IMG/VR virus record: IMGVR_UViG_3300010397_000100
Coordinates: 1-20,224 of that record
Direction: 5' to 3' (one strand)
DNA: 20,224 nt
From: a virus
The position numbers were made by a program, and so were the translations under genes. Shown in pieces: positions 7,294-14,713 of this stretch. The notes under the pieces were generated by a model that worked only from the letters and a program-made list of their open reading frames with translations, did not search any database and was not told the origin of the DNA. Numbering within the stretch: the stretch's first letter is position 1; each line of letters starts with the position of its first letter.

Positions 7294-7604
7294 CAGGAGA
7301 GCTCCGTGACCCAGAGCGTGCCGGCGGTCGTGGTCACGAGACCGTTGGTTGCGGCCTTGAGGGCCGATATTTTCTGGCCTGGCGAAACCGTGATGACGGT
7401 CTCCCAGTTCGCAGGCAGGAACGGGTCTGCCGTGGTCGCTGTCGCCGTCCCTGTCGAGTCATAGATCCGGAAATTGCAGGCCGAATTGGCGACGAGGCGG
7501 ACCGCATAGGTCCCTGGCGCGAACGCATTCGTGACCGGGGTGGTGGCGTCGAAGGCTACCGTTTGAGTGACGCCGAGGCGCCCGATCGCTGCTTGAATCG
7601 TCAT
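7293..7604 (-). CDS. Small beta-rich virion protein
   Basis: A 103-residue protein starting MTIQAAIGRLGVTQTVAFDA. It has alternating strands and turns (Y-A-V-R-L-V-A-N-S-A-C-N-F-R-I-Y-D-S; D-P-F-L-P-A-N-W-E-T-V-I-T-V-S-P-G-Q-K-I) and ends L-W-V-T-E-L-S. The fold looks like a small beta sandwich. A strong ribosome site, AGGTGA with a proper spacer before ATG, lies partly inside the stop codon of the previous gene, so it probably has good independent initiation. It belongs to the run of small structural genes between capsid and adaptor. Head decoration or head-completion is a reasonable guess; no motif proves it. Confidence 0.8.
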   Translation of the reverse strand: MTIQAAIGRLGVTQTVAFDATTPVTNAFAPGTYAVRLVANSACNFRIYDSTGTATATTADPFLPANWETVITVSPGQKISALKAATNGLVTTTAGTLWVTELS

Positions 7605-7613
7605 GAGATCACC

Positions 7614-8015
7614 TCACGCCGGCATCAGAACGACACCAAACGTGCCGCCGATCGTGGTTCCGGTTGAGCCCGAAGGCGTGAACGAAATCAGGTCGCCCTC
7701 GTTCACGACATTCGCCGCAGTCGGAACCATCGTGTTGCTCGTACCCGCCGCGCTGTTCGAGGCAGTCAGGACGAGCGGCGAGCCGGTGACGGCCGTGCCA
7801 GCGCCAGGAGCCGAGCCGCCCGCGACCACCGGAATGATGGCCACCGCCACCGAGCAATCCGTGGTGAAGGCGCCGTGGGAGACACCGGTTACCAGCGTGA
7901 TCTTGGCCCGAAAGGGGGCGCGGATGACCGCGGCAAGCGGCGTGGAAGCGATCGAGTTCGTCGATGTGTGCAGGTATCGCTCCTGCAGCATCGGATGCGA
8001 GCCGGGATAGGCCAT
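7614..8015 (-). CDS. Small Ala/Thr/Gly-rich virion protein, candidate head decoration
   Basis: A 133-residue protein starting MAYPGSHPMLQERYLHTSTN, mostly beta with Val/Ala/Gly/Thr repeats (A-K-I-T-L-V-T-G-V-S-H-G-A-F; C-S-V-A-V-A-I-I-P-V-V-A-G-G-S-A) and a compact end (G-T-F-G-V-V-L-M-P-A). It has no signal peptide, and the hydrophobic strands are too interrupted to be membrane helices. ATG is preceded by AGGAG about eight bases upstream, a strong ribosome site. Together with the 209- and 103-residue neighbours it forms a block of small beta proteins directly after the capsid gene, a common place for capsid cement proteins. The function is inferred. Confidence 0.78.
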   Translation of the reverse strand: MAYPGSHPMLQERYLHTSTNSIASTPLAAVIRAPFRAKITLVTGVSHGAFTTDCSVAVAIIPVVAGGSAPGAGTAVTGSPLVLTASNSAAGTSNTMVPTAANVVNEGDLISFTPSGSTGTTIGGTFGVVLMPA

Positions 8016-8027
8016 GAATTTGGCTCC

Positions 8028-8657
8028 TTATGCCGTGTAGAGGTAGGAAATGATGCCAAGCGACGCGGTGAACGTCGTGGTCGGCGTGATGCTAGGGGTA
8101 GCCGTGGCGGCGACGCCGGCGACAGTTCCAGTGTTGGTGTCGACCCAAGTTGCGGCCTGGATGGTCCGCCACGTGTCGGTCGTGCTGTCTGGCATGACGC
8201 CAATCCAGTACTGGCCGGGCTTGGCCGTATAGGCCGAGACGAAAGCCCGCTGCTGGAAGGCCGAGGCGCCCGCCGTCACCGCGCCGCCGCCCGTCACAGA
8301 CGAGTTGGCGACCAGCGTTCCGGCCGAGTTGTAGAGCGAAACGATCGCCTTCGTCGTGCCGACCGTGGTTCCGTTCAGCACGCCAATGCCGAGCAGGACG
8401 CACGGATAAGGCACGAACACGTCGCTGAACCACATCGTGTTGGCGACGCCGGCGCGGCCGTTGGTGTCGATCGCGGTCAGGGCGCCGAGGTTTCCGGGCC
8501 CTACATTGTAGAGCCGGGTCTTGCCGCTCAGCGCCGCGTATTGGTCTGCCGTCTTCTGCGCACCGCGGGCTGTGGCGCCGCTCATGATCAGGATCTTGTC
8601 GGTAGCAAGCGCAATCGTGGATTCAACCGGGGTGTCCGGGGTGTCTGTCGTTCCCAT
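8028..8657 (-). CDS. Virion structural protein, possible head fibre or decoration
   Basis: A 209-residue protein starting MGTTDTPDTPVESTIALATD. After a helical N-terminus (about 15-45) it becomes a Thr/Val/Ala-rich beta domain (about 70-205) of jelly-roll appearance, with segments such as L-L-G-I-G-V-L-N-G-T-T-V-G, A-I-V-S-L-Y-N-S-A-G-T-L-V-A-N-S, K-P-G-Q-Y-W-I-G-V-M-P-D-S and F-T-A-S-L-G-I-I-S-Y-L-Y-T-A. That beta part resembles carbohydrate-binding or fibre-type domains, which can be displayed on capsids. AAAGGA with an 8-base spacer precedes ATG, and the gene follows a terminator-like hairpin after the capsid gene. The helix-plus-beta order suggests an anchor and a displayed domain; both are inferences. 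Confidence 0.78.
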   Translation of the reverse strand: MGTTDTPDTPVESTIALATDKILIMSGATARGAQKTADQYAALSGKTRLYNVGPGNLGALTAIDTNGRAGVANTMWFSDVFVPYPCVLLGIGVLNGTTVGTTKAIVSLYNSAGTLVANSSVTGGGAVTAGASAFQQRAFVSAYTAKPGQYWIGVMPDSTTDTWRTIQAATWVDTNTGTVAGVAATATPSITPTTTFTASLGIISYLYTA

Positions 8658-8682
8658 GGGGGTTATCCTTTCAAAGGTGAAA

Positions 8683-8704
8683 GGGCCCGGATTGCTCCGG
8701 GCCC
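8683..8704 (-). terminator. Terminator-like hairpin after the capsid gene
   Basis: GGGCCCGG and CCGGGCCC pair perfectly (8 bp) around a six-base loop; on the minus strand the stem is followed by TTTCACCTTT. The stem is strong but the T-run is broken, so it may act as a leaky terminator or an RNA-end stabiliser between the coat gene and the next gene. Confidence 0.6.
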
Positions 8705-8711
8705 CGATGGG

Positions 8712-9656
8712 TTACGACGTGGTCAGATCATAGACCGCGCCGCTCGCTTTTTCGTTGCGAGAAACCAGCGCGTATTCGCTGAGCACCTGACGCCGATCCG
8801 AATCGCCAGTCTTGGCGAGCGGGATCGAGATCATATTGCGGCCGTTCAGGAAGGCCAGCGCCCACTTGTCCAGCTCAAGCACGAGGACATCGCGAGACCG
8901 GCTGAACCGGTTGGCGACGACCTTGAGCTTGCCGAAGTCGGATTCGTAGGCATCGACCGAAGCGGTGATCTTCTTGGTCGTCGCCTGCTCGATCGGCGAG
9001 GCGCGGCCGGTAAAGGTCGAGAAGATCTGCTTGTTGAAGGCGCCGGCCATGATGGTGTTCGGATCGCCGCCCTGGGTCCAGACTGCGGAAAGCACGGTCT
9101 TCAACTGGGCCTCCGTAAAGGCCCGCTGCGTCCCGTCCACCCGCGTCACCGTTCCGGACGTGGTCGGATCGGTGCCGGTCGTCGAGGTGTTGGTCTTGAT
9201 CCAGGACAGGACCGAGGCCGTGGTGCGGGCCGTGGTGGTATCGCCGGCAACCTGCGTCTGGTTGGTGCCGCAGACCACGACCTCCATGTCGCGCTTGAGC
9301 TCCAGGCCCTTCAGCATGGCCTGGTAGGCCAGTTCGTTCGACCGGCCGGCGTGCTGGACAGCCTGCTGGGTGCCGGACACGCGAGCGACCTTGTAGCTGA
9401 TCTGGGTGATATTCGCGAGACGGACGGTCACCGTGGTGGCGTTCGTGGTCGGGTCGTCACCTTCGAGCTGGGCATTCGCGGCCGCGGTCGCGAGGTCCTG
9501 GGTCTGCCACTCGTGCTTGGTTGCGGTGGCCTTTTCGCGTTCTATACCGGAAATGAACGGCGTTGCCGTCGGCGCGATCCGGTAGATCATGTCCGTGAGG
9601 TCTTCACGGTTGCCGATCGCCTGATAGGTGGCGAGGGTTGAGGCTGGGAGAGACAT
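8712..9656 (-). CDS. Major capsid protein (DUF5309 / SU10-type)
   Basis: A 314-residue protein starting MSLPASTLATYQAIGNREDL. The order matches the DUF5309/SU10 coat family: an N-terminal arm with N-R-E-D-L-T-D-M-I-Y-R-I-A-P-T-A-T-P-F, a W-Q-T-Q-D-L segment near residue 50, a long helix with E-L-A-Y-Q-A-M-L-K-G-L-E-L-K-R-D-M-E, and a C-terminal half with G-G-D-P-N-T-I-M-A-G-A-F-N-K-Q-I and V-V-A-N-R-F-S-R-S-R-D-V-L-V-L-E. The fold is expected to be HK97-like; there is no maturation protease gene in the window. It lies directly after the scaffold-like gene, has its own AGGA/AGAAAG region before ATG, and is followed by a strong hairpin, which fits high expression. Confidence 0.88.
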   Translation of the reverse strand: MSLPASTLATYQAIGNREDLTDMIYRIAPTATPFISGIEREKATATKHEWQTQDLATAAANAQLEGDDPTTNATTVTVRLANITQISYKVARVSGTQQAVQHAGRSNELAYQAMLKGLELKRDMEVVVCGTNQTQVAGDTTTARTTASVLSWIKTNTSTTGTDPTTSGTVTRVDGTQRAFTEAQLKTVLSAVWTQGGDPNTIMAGAFNKQIFSTFTGRASPIEQATTKKITASVDAYESDFGKLKVVANRFSRSRDVLVLELDKWALAFLNGRNMISIPLAKTGDSDRRQVLSEYALVSRNEKASGAVYDLTTS

Positions 9657-9668
9657 TGCTTTCTGTTC

Positions 9669-10769
9669 CTATGATGCCCGGCGAGAGGCCGCTTTCATTT
9701 GCGCTTCATAGAGCGCCCATGCGTCCTTCTCGGAACCGGTCTTGTTGAGACGATCTTCGAGGGCCTTGATGTTTTCGGCGTCCTGCTGACCTGCGGGACG
9801 CGCAACACCTGGCCGCTGGACCTGCGGAAGCTTGGCAAGCTTGGCCTGTATCTGGTCCTTGCTCTGCTGCAGCTCGGCGAGCTTGAGGCTGTCGTTGATC
9901 AAGACCTGAATGCGGTGATCATAGACGCCAAGCTTCTGCTTGCCGGCTGCGAGTGCGTTCAGTTCTTCATCCTTGAAGCCGATTTCGATCAATCGGGCTG
10001 CCGCGCGGCGCTCGAGTTCGGGGCCTTTCTTCGGATCGGAAAGTTCAGGGATCAGTTCACGCGCCTTGGCGTTTTCCTGACCGATGAAATCTTGCCAGTC
10101 CGTCTGCTCCTTCGTCGCCTTGCGCTGGTTGGACTGATCAAGCTCAGCCTTTACCGCCGCCATCTTGTGCTGGTGGACCTGCCAGGCGTTGAGATAGGCC
10201 TGGATTTGTCCCGCAGCGACCGGATCGGTGGTCGATAGCCGGAGAGCTTCATTCGCCAGCGTTTCGAGGTCCGCCATCGATTTGATGTCGGCGAATTGCC
10301 GGTTGTTCTGATCAGTCAACCCCTGCATGACTTCGGGGAGCTTGGCCTCGTACTTCTGCCTTGCCTCTTCCGCCTTCTGCTCCTTGGCCGTGAGGCCCTT
10401 GAGCTTTTCAGCGGCTTCATTTTGGGCTTGGCGAACTGCCGCACTGGCCTTGCTGTCCTGCGCGATCAGATATTCCTGAGTTGCGCGGGGTAGAGCTTCC
10501 CAATGTTCGGACTGTTCCTTTGCCCAAGACCTCGGAAGCGGGATTGGCGGCTGTTCAGCCGGGTCCTGTTCCTGCGTCTCGCCGGTAGCCTTTTCAGGGG
10601 CGGCGTTGCCCTCGACGGACAATTCGGGGTCTGCGGTCGCGTCATCCGCGCCTTCTGCAGGAGTTTCATTCAGGGCCGCGTCAAGCATGCGGCGGCCTTC
10701 TTCGATCGTTAGCTCTGACGTGTCGGCAATAGCCGGCGCTTCCTGAGAAGCGACAGGTTGGTCAGTCAT
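9669..10769 (-). CDS. Scaffolding-like protein
   Basis: A 366-residue, highly charged and helical protein starting MTDQPVASQEAPAIADTSEL. The first 80 residues are acidic and disordered in character (E/D/A/P-rich). A P-R-S-W-A-K-E-Q-S-E-H-W-E-A-L-P segment (about 79-93) is followed by long coiled-coil stretches (about 100-155 and 190-330). The C-terminus is basic (L-Y-E-A-Q-M-K-A-A-S-R-R-A-S), as expected for a part that touches the coat protein. Its place directly upstream of the capsid gene, the size and the composition are typical of phage scaffolds. An AAGGA site eight bases before ATG allows independent initiation. No protease motif was found, so the scaffold is probably not self-cleaving. 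Confidence 0.82.
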   Translation of the reverse strand: MTDQPVASQEAPAIADTSELTIEEGRRMLDAALNETPAEGADDATADPELSVEGNAAPEKATGETQEQDPAEQPPIPLPRSWAKEQSEHWEALPRATQEYLIAQDSKASAAVRQAQNEAAEKLKGLTAKEQKAEEARQKYEAKLPEVMQGLTDQNNRQFADIKSMADLETLANEALRLSTTDPVAAGQIQAYLNAWQVHQHKMAAVKAELDQSNQRKATKEQTDWQDFIGQENAKARELIPELSDPKKGPELERRAAARLIEIGFKDEELNALAAGKQKLGVYDHRIQVLINDSLKLAELQQSKDQIQAKLAKLPQVQRPGVARPAGQQDAENIKALEDRLNKTGSEKDAWALYEAQMKAASRRAS

Positions 10770-10785
10770 GGATTATCCTTGTGGT

Positions 10786-11001
10786 TTAGCCCACCTTAGC
10801 GGGCCATCTTCCTTCTTGAAGCAGGATATCGCGGGCTAGTTCCTTGCCTCGCATCATCCATGCATATTCAATTGCCTTGATCTCGCCGTTCTCGGGAGTC
10901 ACGGCTTTCACGGCTCCCTCGAGATATGTTTTGACCGATTTGGTCGCGATCACTTTGCCATCTTTGATGATTGCCATCGTATAAATGACAGGACCAGCCA
11001 T
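10786..11001 (-). CDS. Small conserved phage hypothetical
   Basis: A 71-residue protein starting MAGPVIYTMAIIKDGKVIAT, with two strands, a helix and a C-terminal helix pair (E-Y-A-W-M-M-R-G-K-E-L-A-R-D-I-L). The ATG shares one base with the preceding stop (TGATG); a GTG three bases earlier is an alternative. Residue spacing such as D-G-K-V-I-A-T-K-S-V looks like a small structured domain. I do not recognise the family. It lies between head-associated genes and the scaffold, so a minor assembly or regulatory function is possible. Confidence 0.7.
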   Translation of the reverse strand: MAGPVIYTMAIIKDGKVIATKSVKTYLEGAVKAVTPENGEIKAIEYAWMMRGKELARDILLQEGRWPAKVG

Positions 11002-11300
11002 CACAAAATGCCGAATTTTTTCTTGCGTTCGGCGGTTTCAGCGAGCTCGCGCAGCTGCGCCGCGGCCAGCTTGCCGTCGTTCAGCACGGCGCCGATATGG
11101 TCCTTGATCTTCCCGATGATCTGGACGGCCTGCCAGACCCGTTCCCGGCCGTCGCTGTCACGCAGGGGCGTCGCCTTCCATGCCGCGATGTATTCGGCCT
11201 CGAGCGTCGCCAGGGCGTCGTTGAACAGCGAATTGTCGAGCAGGGATTGCGCCTCAACAGCCCGGCTGTTTTCCCTGAGCAGCTTGTGTTCGTCGATCAC
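11001..11300 (-). CDS. Conserved phage head-module protein
   Basis: A 99-residue, all-helical protein that begins M-I-D-E-H-K-L-L-R-E. The core pattern (F-N-D-A-L-A-T-L-E-A-E-Y-I-A-A-W-K-A-T, then R-D-S-D-G-R-E-R-V-W-Q-A-V and I-I-G-K-I-K-D-H-I) is one I know from small proteins encoded near portal and scaffold genes of many phages, where it has no agreed function. A GTG start in a GTGA overlap with the glycosyltransferase-like gene indicates translational coupling. Basic residues at the end (E-R-K-K-K-F) could contact DNA or the capsid. Confidence 0.82.
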   Translation of the reverse strand: MIDEHKLLRENSRAVEAQSLLDNSLFNDALATLEAEYIAAWKATPLRDSDGRERVWQAVQIIGKIKDHIGAVLNDGKLAAAQLRELAETAERKKKFGIL

Positions 11301-12583
11301 GCGGCAAGCCTTCGCTGTCCGAGCATGGTTTCAAGCTCCCTGCGCACCGCTTCAATCGGCCACTCATCAACCGTGGTTTGTCTAAATATCCGGTGGCCAC
11401 GGTACCATTGCGTTCTGGCGCCCTTCATCCAGCGCCAGCACGGGGCCTTCCCGAGCATCAGCATCACGGGCTTGCCAAGCGCGCCGGCCATGTGGGCATT
11501 CGCCGAGTCCGTCGCCACGACCACGTCCATGGCGGCAATGGCGGCCGCGGTCGAGCGCCAGTCCGTGAAGGTTGAGCCCAGATCTGCAATGAATCCATCC
11601 AGCCCGAGGTTCGTGATTTCCTCCGGGCCCGGCTTGACCTGGAGGGAGTAGAATGCCGCTCCCGGCAAGTCGAACAATGGGCAAAAGGCGCGGAGGTCGG
11701 CCGATCGCAACGCATCATTCGCATAGCCGGGAGAGCCTTTCCATGAGAGGCCTACCTTCAACCGTCCCCTTTCAGGGAGATTGACAGGCGCACTCGTCAT
11801 GTAAGCCAAATCATTGACACCAGCATATTCGATCCCCATCAGCGCACATGCAGCCATCGGGGAGGTCACAAAATCTGCCTTGAACGGGCCGGCCTCGTTG
11901 ATCACGTCGTCGAAACAGTCGAACTGCTCGGCGATCAGAGGGGCTAGGCTTTCCGGGCCAGAAAACACCAGTTTTGCGCACTCATCCCGCAGGATCGGAG
12001 CGAACCGGATGAACTGGATCGTGTCTCCAAATCCCTGCTCATGGGTGAGAATGACGGATTTTCCCGTCAGATCCTCGCCGTTCCACCATTTTATCTTGCT
12101 CGTACTGATCGGCTTGCGCGGCTTGATGTGGTGCTTGACCTCAAATTCATAAAGTCCTTCCTTCAGCTTGCCCATCGCTAGTTTCGCGATGGCGATCGAC
12201 TGATGGATCTTCGGCTCGTTGATATCGGCCTCAAGGCTCAACTTGTACCAGTTCAAAGCCTCCTGGTATTCGTAGCGATCATGATGCGCCAGGCCGATAT
12301 GGTGCAGGACCAGCGAGCGGCGGTCCCGTGGTGCGATCTCAAGCGCGGCCCGGAACGTTCCGATGCTATCCAAACCGCTCCGCATCAGCGCGGAGGCGTA
12401 ATTGAATACCGCGATGAACTCGTTCGGCGCCACATTCGCGCAGCGCTTGGCAATGGCCAGTTGGGCCGGGCTGCGCGGCGTGGTTGACAGCAGCGTATAC
12501 TGATTGGCGAGGTATTCCGGGTTGTCCGGATCGTCGAGCAGATGCGCTGCCGTCTTTTTGTAGGCGTCGATGATCTCGGTCAC
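11297..12583 (-). CDS. TPR-repeat glycosyltransferase-like protein (GT9/GT41-type C-terminus)
   Basis: A 428-residue protein in two parts. Residues about 55-150 carry TPR-like helix pairs (F-N-Y-A-S-A-L, S-L-V-L-H-H-I-G-L-A-H-H, Y-Q-E-A-L-N-W-Y-K-L-S-L-E-A, M-G-K-L-K-E-G-L-Y-E-F-E). From about 165 it looks like a GT-B glycosyltransferase: W-N-G-E-D-L-T-G-K, E-Q-G-F-G-D-T-I-Q-F-I-R-F (182-194), V-G-L-S-W-K-G-S-P (277-285), A-M-D-V-V-V-A-T-D-S-A-N-A-H-M-A-G-A-L-G-K (351-371), C-W-R-W-M, and a final helix. These match bacterial TPR proteins with a heptosyltransferase-type C-terminal domain. The GTG start overlaps the previous stop (GTGA). It could glycosylate virion or host surface components; the acceptor is unknown. 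In this genome it is embedded in the head operon, which is not its usual setting. Confidence 0.82.
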   Translation of the reverse strand: MTEIIDAYKKTAAHLLDDPDNPEYLANQYTLLSTTPRSPAQLAIAKRCANVAPNEFIAVFNYASALMRSGLDSIGTFRAALEIAPRDRRSLVLHHIGLAHHDRYEYQEALNWYKLSLEADINEPKIHQSIAIAKLAMGKLKEGLYEFEVKHHIKPRKPISTSKIKWWNGEDLTGKSVILTHEQGFGDTIQFIRFAPILRDECAKLVFSGPESLAPLIAEQFDCFDDVINEAGPFKADFVTSPMAACALMGIEYAGVNDLAYMTSAPVNLPERGRLKVGLSWKGSPGYANDALRSADLRAFCPLFDLPGAAFYSLQVKPGPEEITNLGLDGFIADLGSTFTDWRSTAAAIAAMDVVVATDSANAHMAGALGKPVMLMLGKAPCWRWMKGARTQWYRGHRIFRQTTVDEWPIEAVRRELETMLGQRRLAA

Positions 12584-12993
12584 GGTTTGGGCGCGACCTC
12601 TGTGGGCTTCTCCGGCGCCGGAAACGGCTCGTGAACGAACGGGTGATGATCTGGCGCAATGGGGTCGACTCTCTTGACTGGAATCCCATCATCTTTGGGA
12701 TATCCCGCACTTTTCACATACTCAGATAGGGGAGGATCAGGCTCGCGCGGGGGAATGATGGACTTGGCCGTCGGTGGCGTCTGCGCGGCCAGCTTCTCCC
12801 GCTCCGCCGCAGCCTTCTCATCCTCGGCCTTCTTCATGTCGGCTTCGAGCTTCGCGTTAGTGAAGACCCAGCCGGCCTTTTCCATCTTGCGGATCATCAC
12901 GATGGCCTCGGTGATCGAGACCCGGGATTGCGTGGCCTCGGCGATCACGTGCGCCAGTTCCTCGTCGAGCTTCGCCTGTGCGATCTTATCCAT
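12580..12993 (-). CDS. Helical, proline-rich tail hypothetical after portal
   Basis: A 137-residue protein. The N-terminal 75 residues are helical and highly charged (E-E-L-A-H-V-I-A-E-A-T-Q-S-R-V-S-I-T; a K/E/A-rich coiled coil around 45-70), and the second half is proline-rich and probably disordered (I-I-P-P-R-E-P-D-P-P-L-S; F-P-A-P-E-K-P-T-E-V-A-P-K-P). The ATG overlaps the end of the portal gene by eight bases, and GGAGAAA a few bases upstream is a good ribosome site. I do not recognise a family. Its position suggests a portal- or head-associated assembly protein, but a small regulatory role cannot be excluded. Confidence 0.72.
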   Translation of the reverse strand: MDKIAQAKLDEELAHVIAEATQSRVSITEAIVMIRKMEKAGWVFTNAKLEADMKKAEDEKAAAEREKLAAQTPPTAKSIIPPREPDPPLSEYVKSAGYPKDDGIPVKRVDPIAPDHHPFVHEPFPAPEKPTEVAPKP

Positions 12994-14713
12994 CTGTTTT
13001 CTCCGGTTTTGCCCTCATCTGCTCCAGCTTGGCCGCGTGTGATGCGTCGTTGTGTTCCATTTTCTGGTCGTGTGCTGCGGCTGTCGCGGCCATGCCGACG
13101 ATGGTCTCTGCCACCTTGGCGCGGTGCTGCTGATGGTCTGCAGCCGCCTTATGCTCCATTTCCAGTGCTTTCAGATGCAATTCCAGTACCTTGAGTTTGG
13201 CGTCGAACTCCGCCTTGACCTGAGCAAGCGCGGCCGCATCCTTGGCCTTCTGCTGGTCGAGCTGGGCTTTCATCGCGAGCTCGGCTTGGTCGCTCTTGGC
13301 CTGCTCCTGAATCGCCAGCACCTTCGGATCTGGTGTCGGTGCCGGGGGCGGATGCATCGGCTGGCCGGTCTTCGGATCCTTGGCCTGCGGGTCGTTAAAG
13401 AACCGATCCGCGTTCTTGTGGCCCATAATCTTGCAGATTTCGGAGGCCAGATTGAAGATGTTGTTGTCATCGACGAGGTTGGTCTTCCCCGCGGTGAGGA
13501 TCTTCTCCTGAAGGCCGGCGATCGCCATGTTCTGGGCAAACTGCTGCGCCTTGCCACCGGTTCCAAGCCCGACGCTGATGGTCATATCGTCCCGGGTCGT
13601 CCACTGCCGCGGATCGACGCTCACCCATTTGTTCCGCAAACGAACGGTCTCGGCCTGCTGGCCATGCTTCCTGATTGTGCCGTGCAGCAGCGAGAAGATG
13701 TCCCGCACGCCCTCGGACATGATGCGCGCGATCAGCTTCATTCGCATCTGCGAGGCAGAGAACACCTGCGCAACCGCGGTCGCCGTCTGGTTCTGCAGGG
13801 CGTTGGCGTCGATGCCCTGCCCCTGCTTGGTCACGCCGGTACGGGTTTCGAGCTCGGCGTCGAGGTACTGCAGCATCGGATAGATCGACGAGGTGATGTC
13901 GGGAACCACCTGCCAGTTCAATCCGCCCGCCGTCTTTGTGCGAACCACGCCACCAGGGCGGCTAACCAGAAGATCATCGAGAGTATTCGGTCCAGCATTC
14001 TGTTCTGCAACTTCAACCCGGGGGTTGTTGTGCAAATACAGATTGTCCAGCGCGCCCCGCTTCAGCGCCGTCTTCTCACGCTGCAGTGGCATCACGAGAT
14101 CGGCCATCGACCGGCCGAAGAAACGATGCGTCATCGGAACCGGCGTGGTCGCCGCGATCGGGATGGCGTCAATGGGTTCGATCGCCTCCTTTCCGTCCTT
14201 GCGCAGGATCTCGCCCTGATCCCCAGCCGTGGTCACCATGTAGAGGCAGGGACGGCCGTTGCCCTCGTAATCCATGCGGATGTAATGCTCAGTGATCTTG
14301 ACCGGGCGCGCCGCAGCGTTCGTGCTCGCTCCTCCTGGAACTGCCAAATGCTCGGAAACCGTGTCGCGGGCGATCGTTTCGATTTCGGTCAGGCCGGTGT
14401 ATTCGGTCAGGCTCTCGATCTGGGCCTTGTCGAATCCCTCTGCGGCCAGCTGCGCCGGCGTCTTCGTCACGACCTCGTGGAAGGCGTAATTGCAGGTCTT
14501 GATGTCCCGCGCGGCGCGCTCGATGCCGAATTCCTCGGGCGGAATGCCGAGAACCCGGGCCTGAGCCATCTTCCTGGTGGTGACGATCGTAACGTCATGC
14601 GTGGCCGGCTTGGGCGGAGCCTGCATTGGCGCAGGATTGGCCATCTGCTGGCCTAGGCCTTGATTTGGCAGAGGATTGAGCTGGCCCTGCGGCGGCGGAT
14701 AGGGTGCGTTCAA
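12986..14713 (-). CDS. Portal protein, main (C-terminal) part of a split portal
   Basis: A 575-residue protein starting at TTG 14713, which overlaps the TGA of the preceding frame (TTGA). After a Pro/Gln-rich leader (about 1-35), motifs of the P22/p19-type portal family appear: V-P-P-E-E-F-like I-P-P-E-E-F-G-I, I-T-E-H-Y-I-R-M-D-Y-E-G-N-G-R-P, P-M-T-H-R-F-F-G-R-S-M-A-D-L, K-R-G-A-L-D-N-L-Y-L-H-N-N-P-R, E-T-R-T-G-V-T-K-Q-G-Q-G-I-D-A and K-W-V-S-V-D-P-R-Q-W. The C-terminus (about 440-575) is a long charged coiled coil with A/Q/K repeats, probably the barrel. The N-terminal portion of a normal portal is missing here and is found in the upstream frame, so the two chains together make the full portal. 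Confidence 0.85.
   Translation of the reverse strand: MNAPYPPPQGQLNPLPNQGLGQQMANPAPMQAPPKPATHDVTIVTTRKMAQARVLGIPPEEFGIERAARDIKTCNYAFHEVVTKTPAQLAAEGFDKAQIESLTEYTGLTEIETIARDTVSEHLAVPGGASTNAAARPVKITEHYIRMDYEGNGRPCLYMVTTAGDQGEILRKDGKEAIEPIDAIPIAATTPVPMTHRFFGRSMADLVMPLQREKTALKRGALDNLYLHNNPRVEVAEQNAGPNTLDDLLVSRPGGVVRTKTAGGLNWQVVPDITSSIYPMLQYLDAELETRTGVTKQGQGIDANALQNQTATAVAQVFSASQMRMKLIARIMSEGVRDIFSLLHGTIRKHGQQAETVRLRNKWVSVDPRQWTTRDDMTISVGLGTGGKAQQFAQNMAIAGLQEKILTAGKTNLVDDNNIFNLASEICKIMGHKNADRFFNDPQAKDPKTGQPMHPPPAPTPDPKVLAIQEQAKSDQAELAMKAQLDQQKAKDAAALAQVKAEFDAKLKVLELHLKALEMEHKAAADHQQHRAKVAETIVGMAATAAAHDQKMEHNDASHAAKLEQMRAKPEKTDG

Noticed and set aside
7875-9641. Long plus-strand open frame opposite the capsid and small structural genes
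   Set aside because: Arg/Gly-rich, unlike any family, and exactly antisense to well-supported genes with recognisable motifs; a by-product of GC-rich codon use.
13052-14656. Long plus-strand open frame opposite the portal
   Set aside because: Leu/Arg/His-rich antisense shadow of a clear portal gene; no ribosome site or domain.
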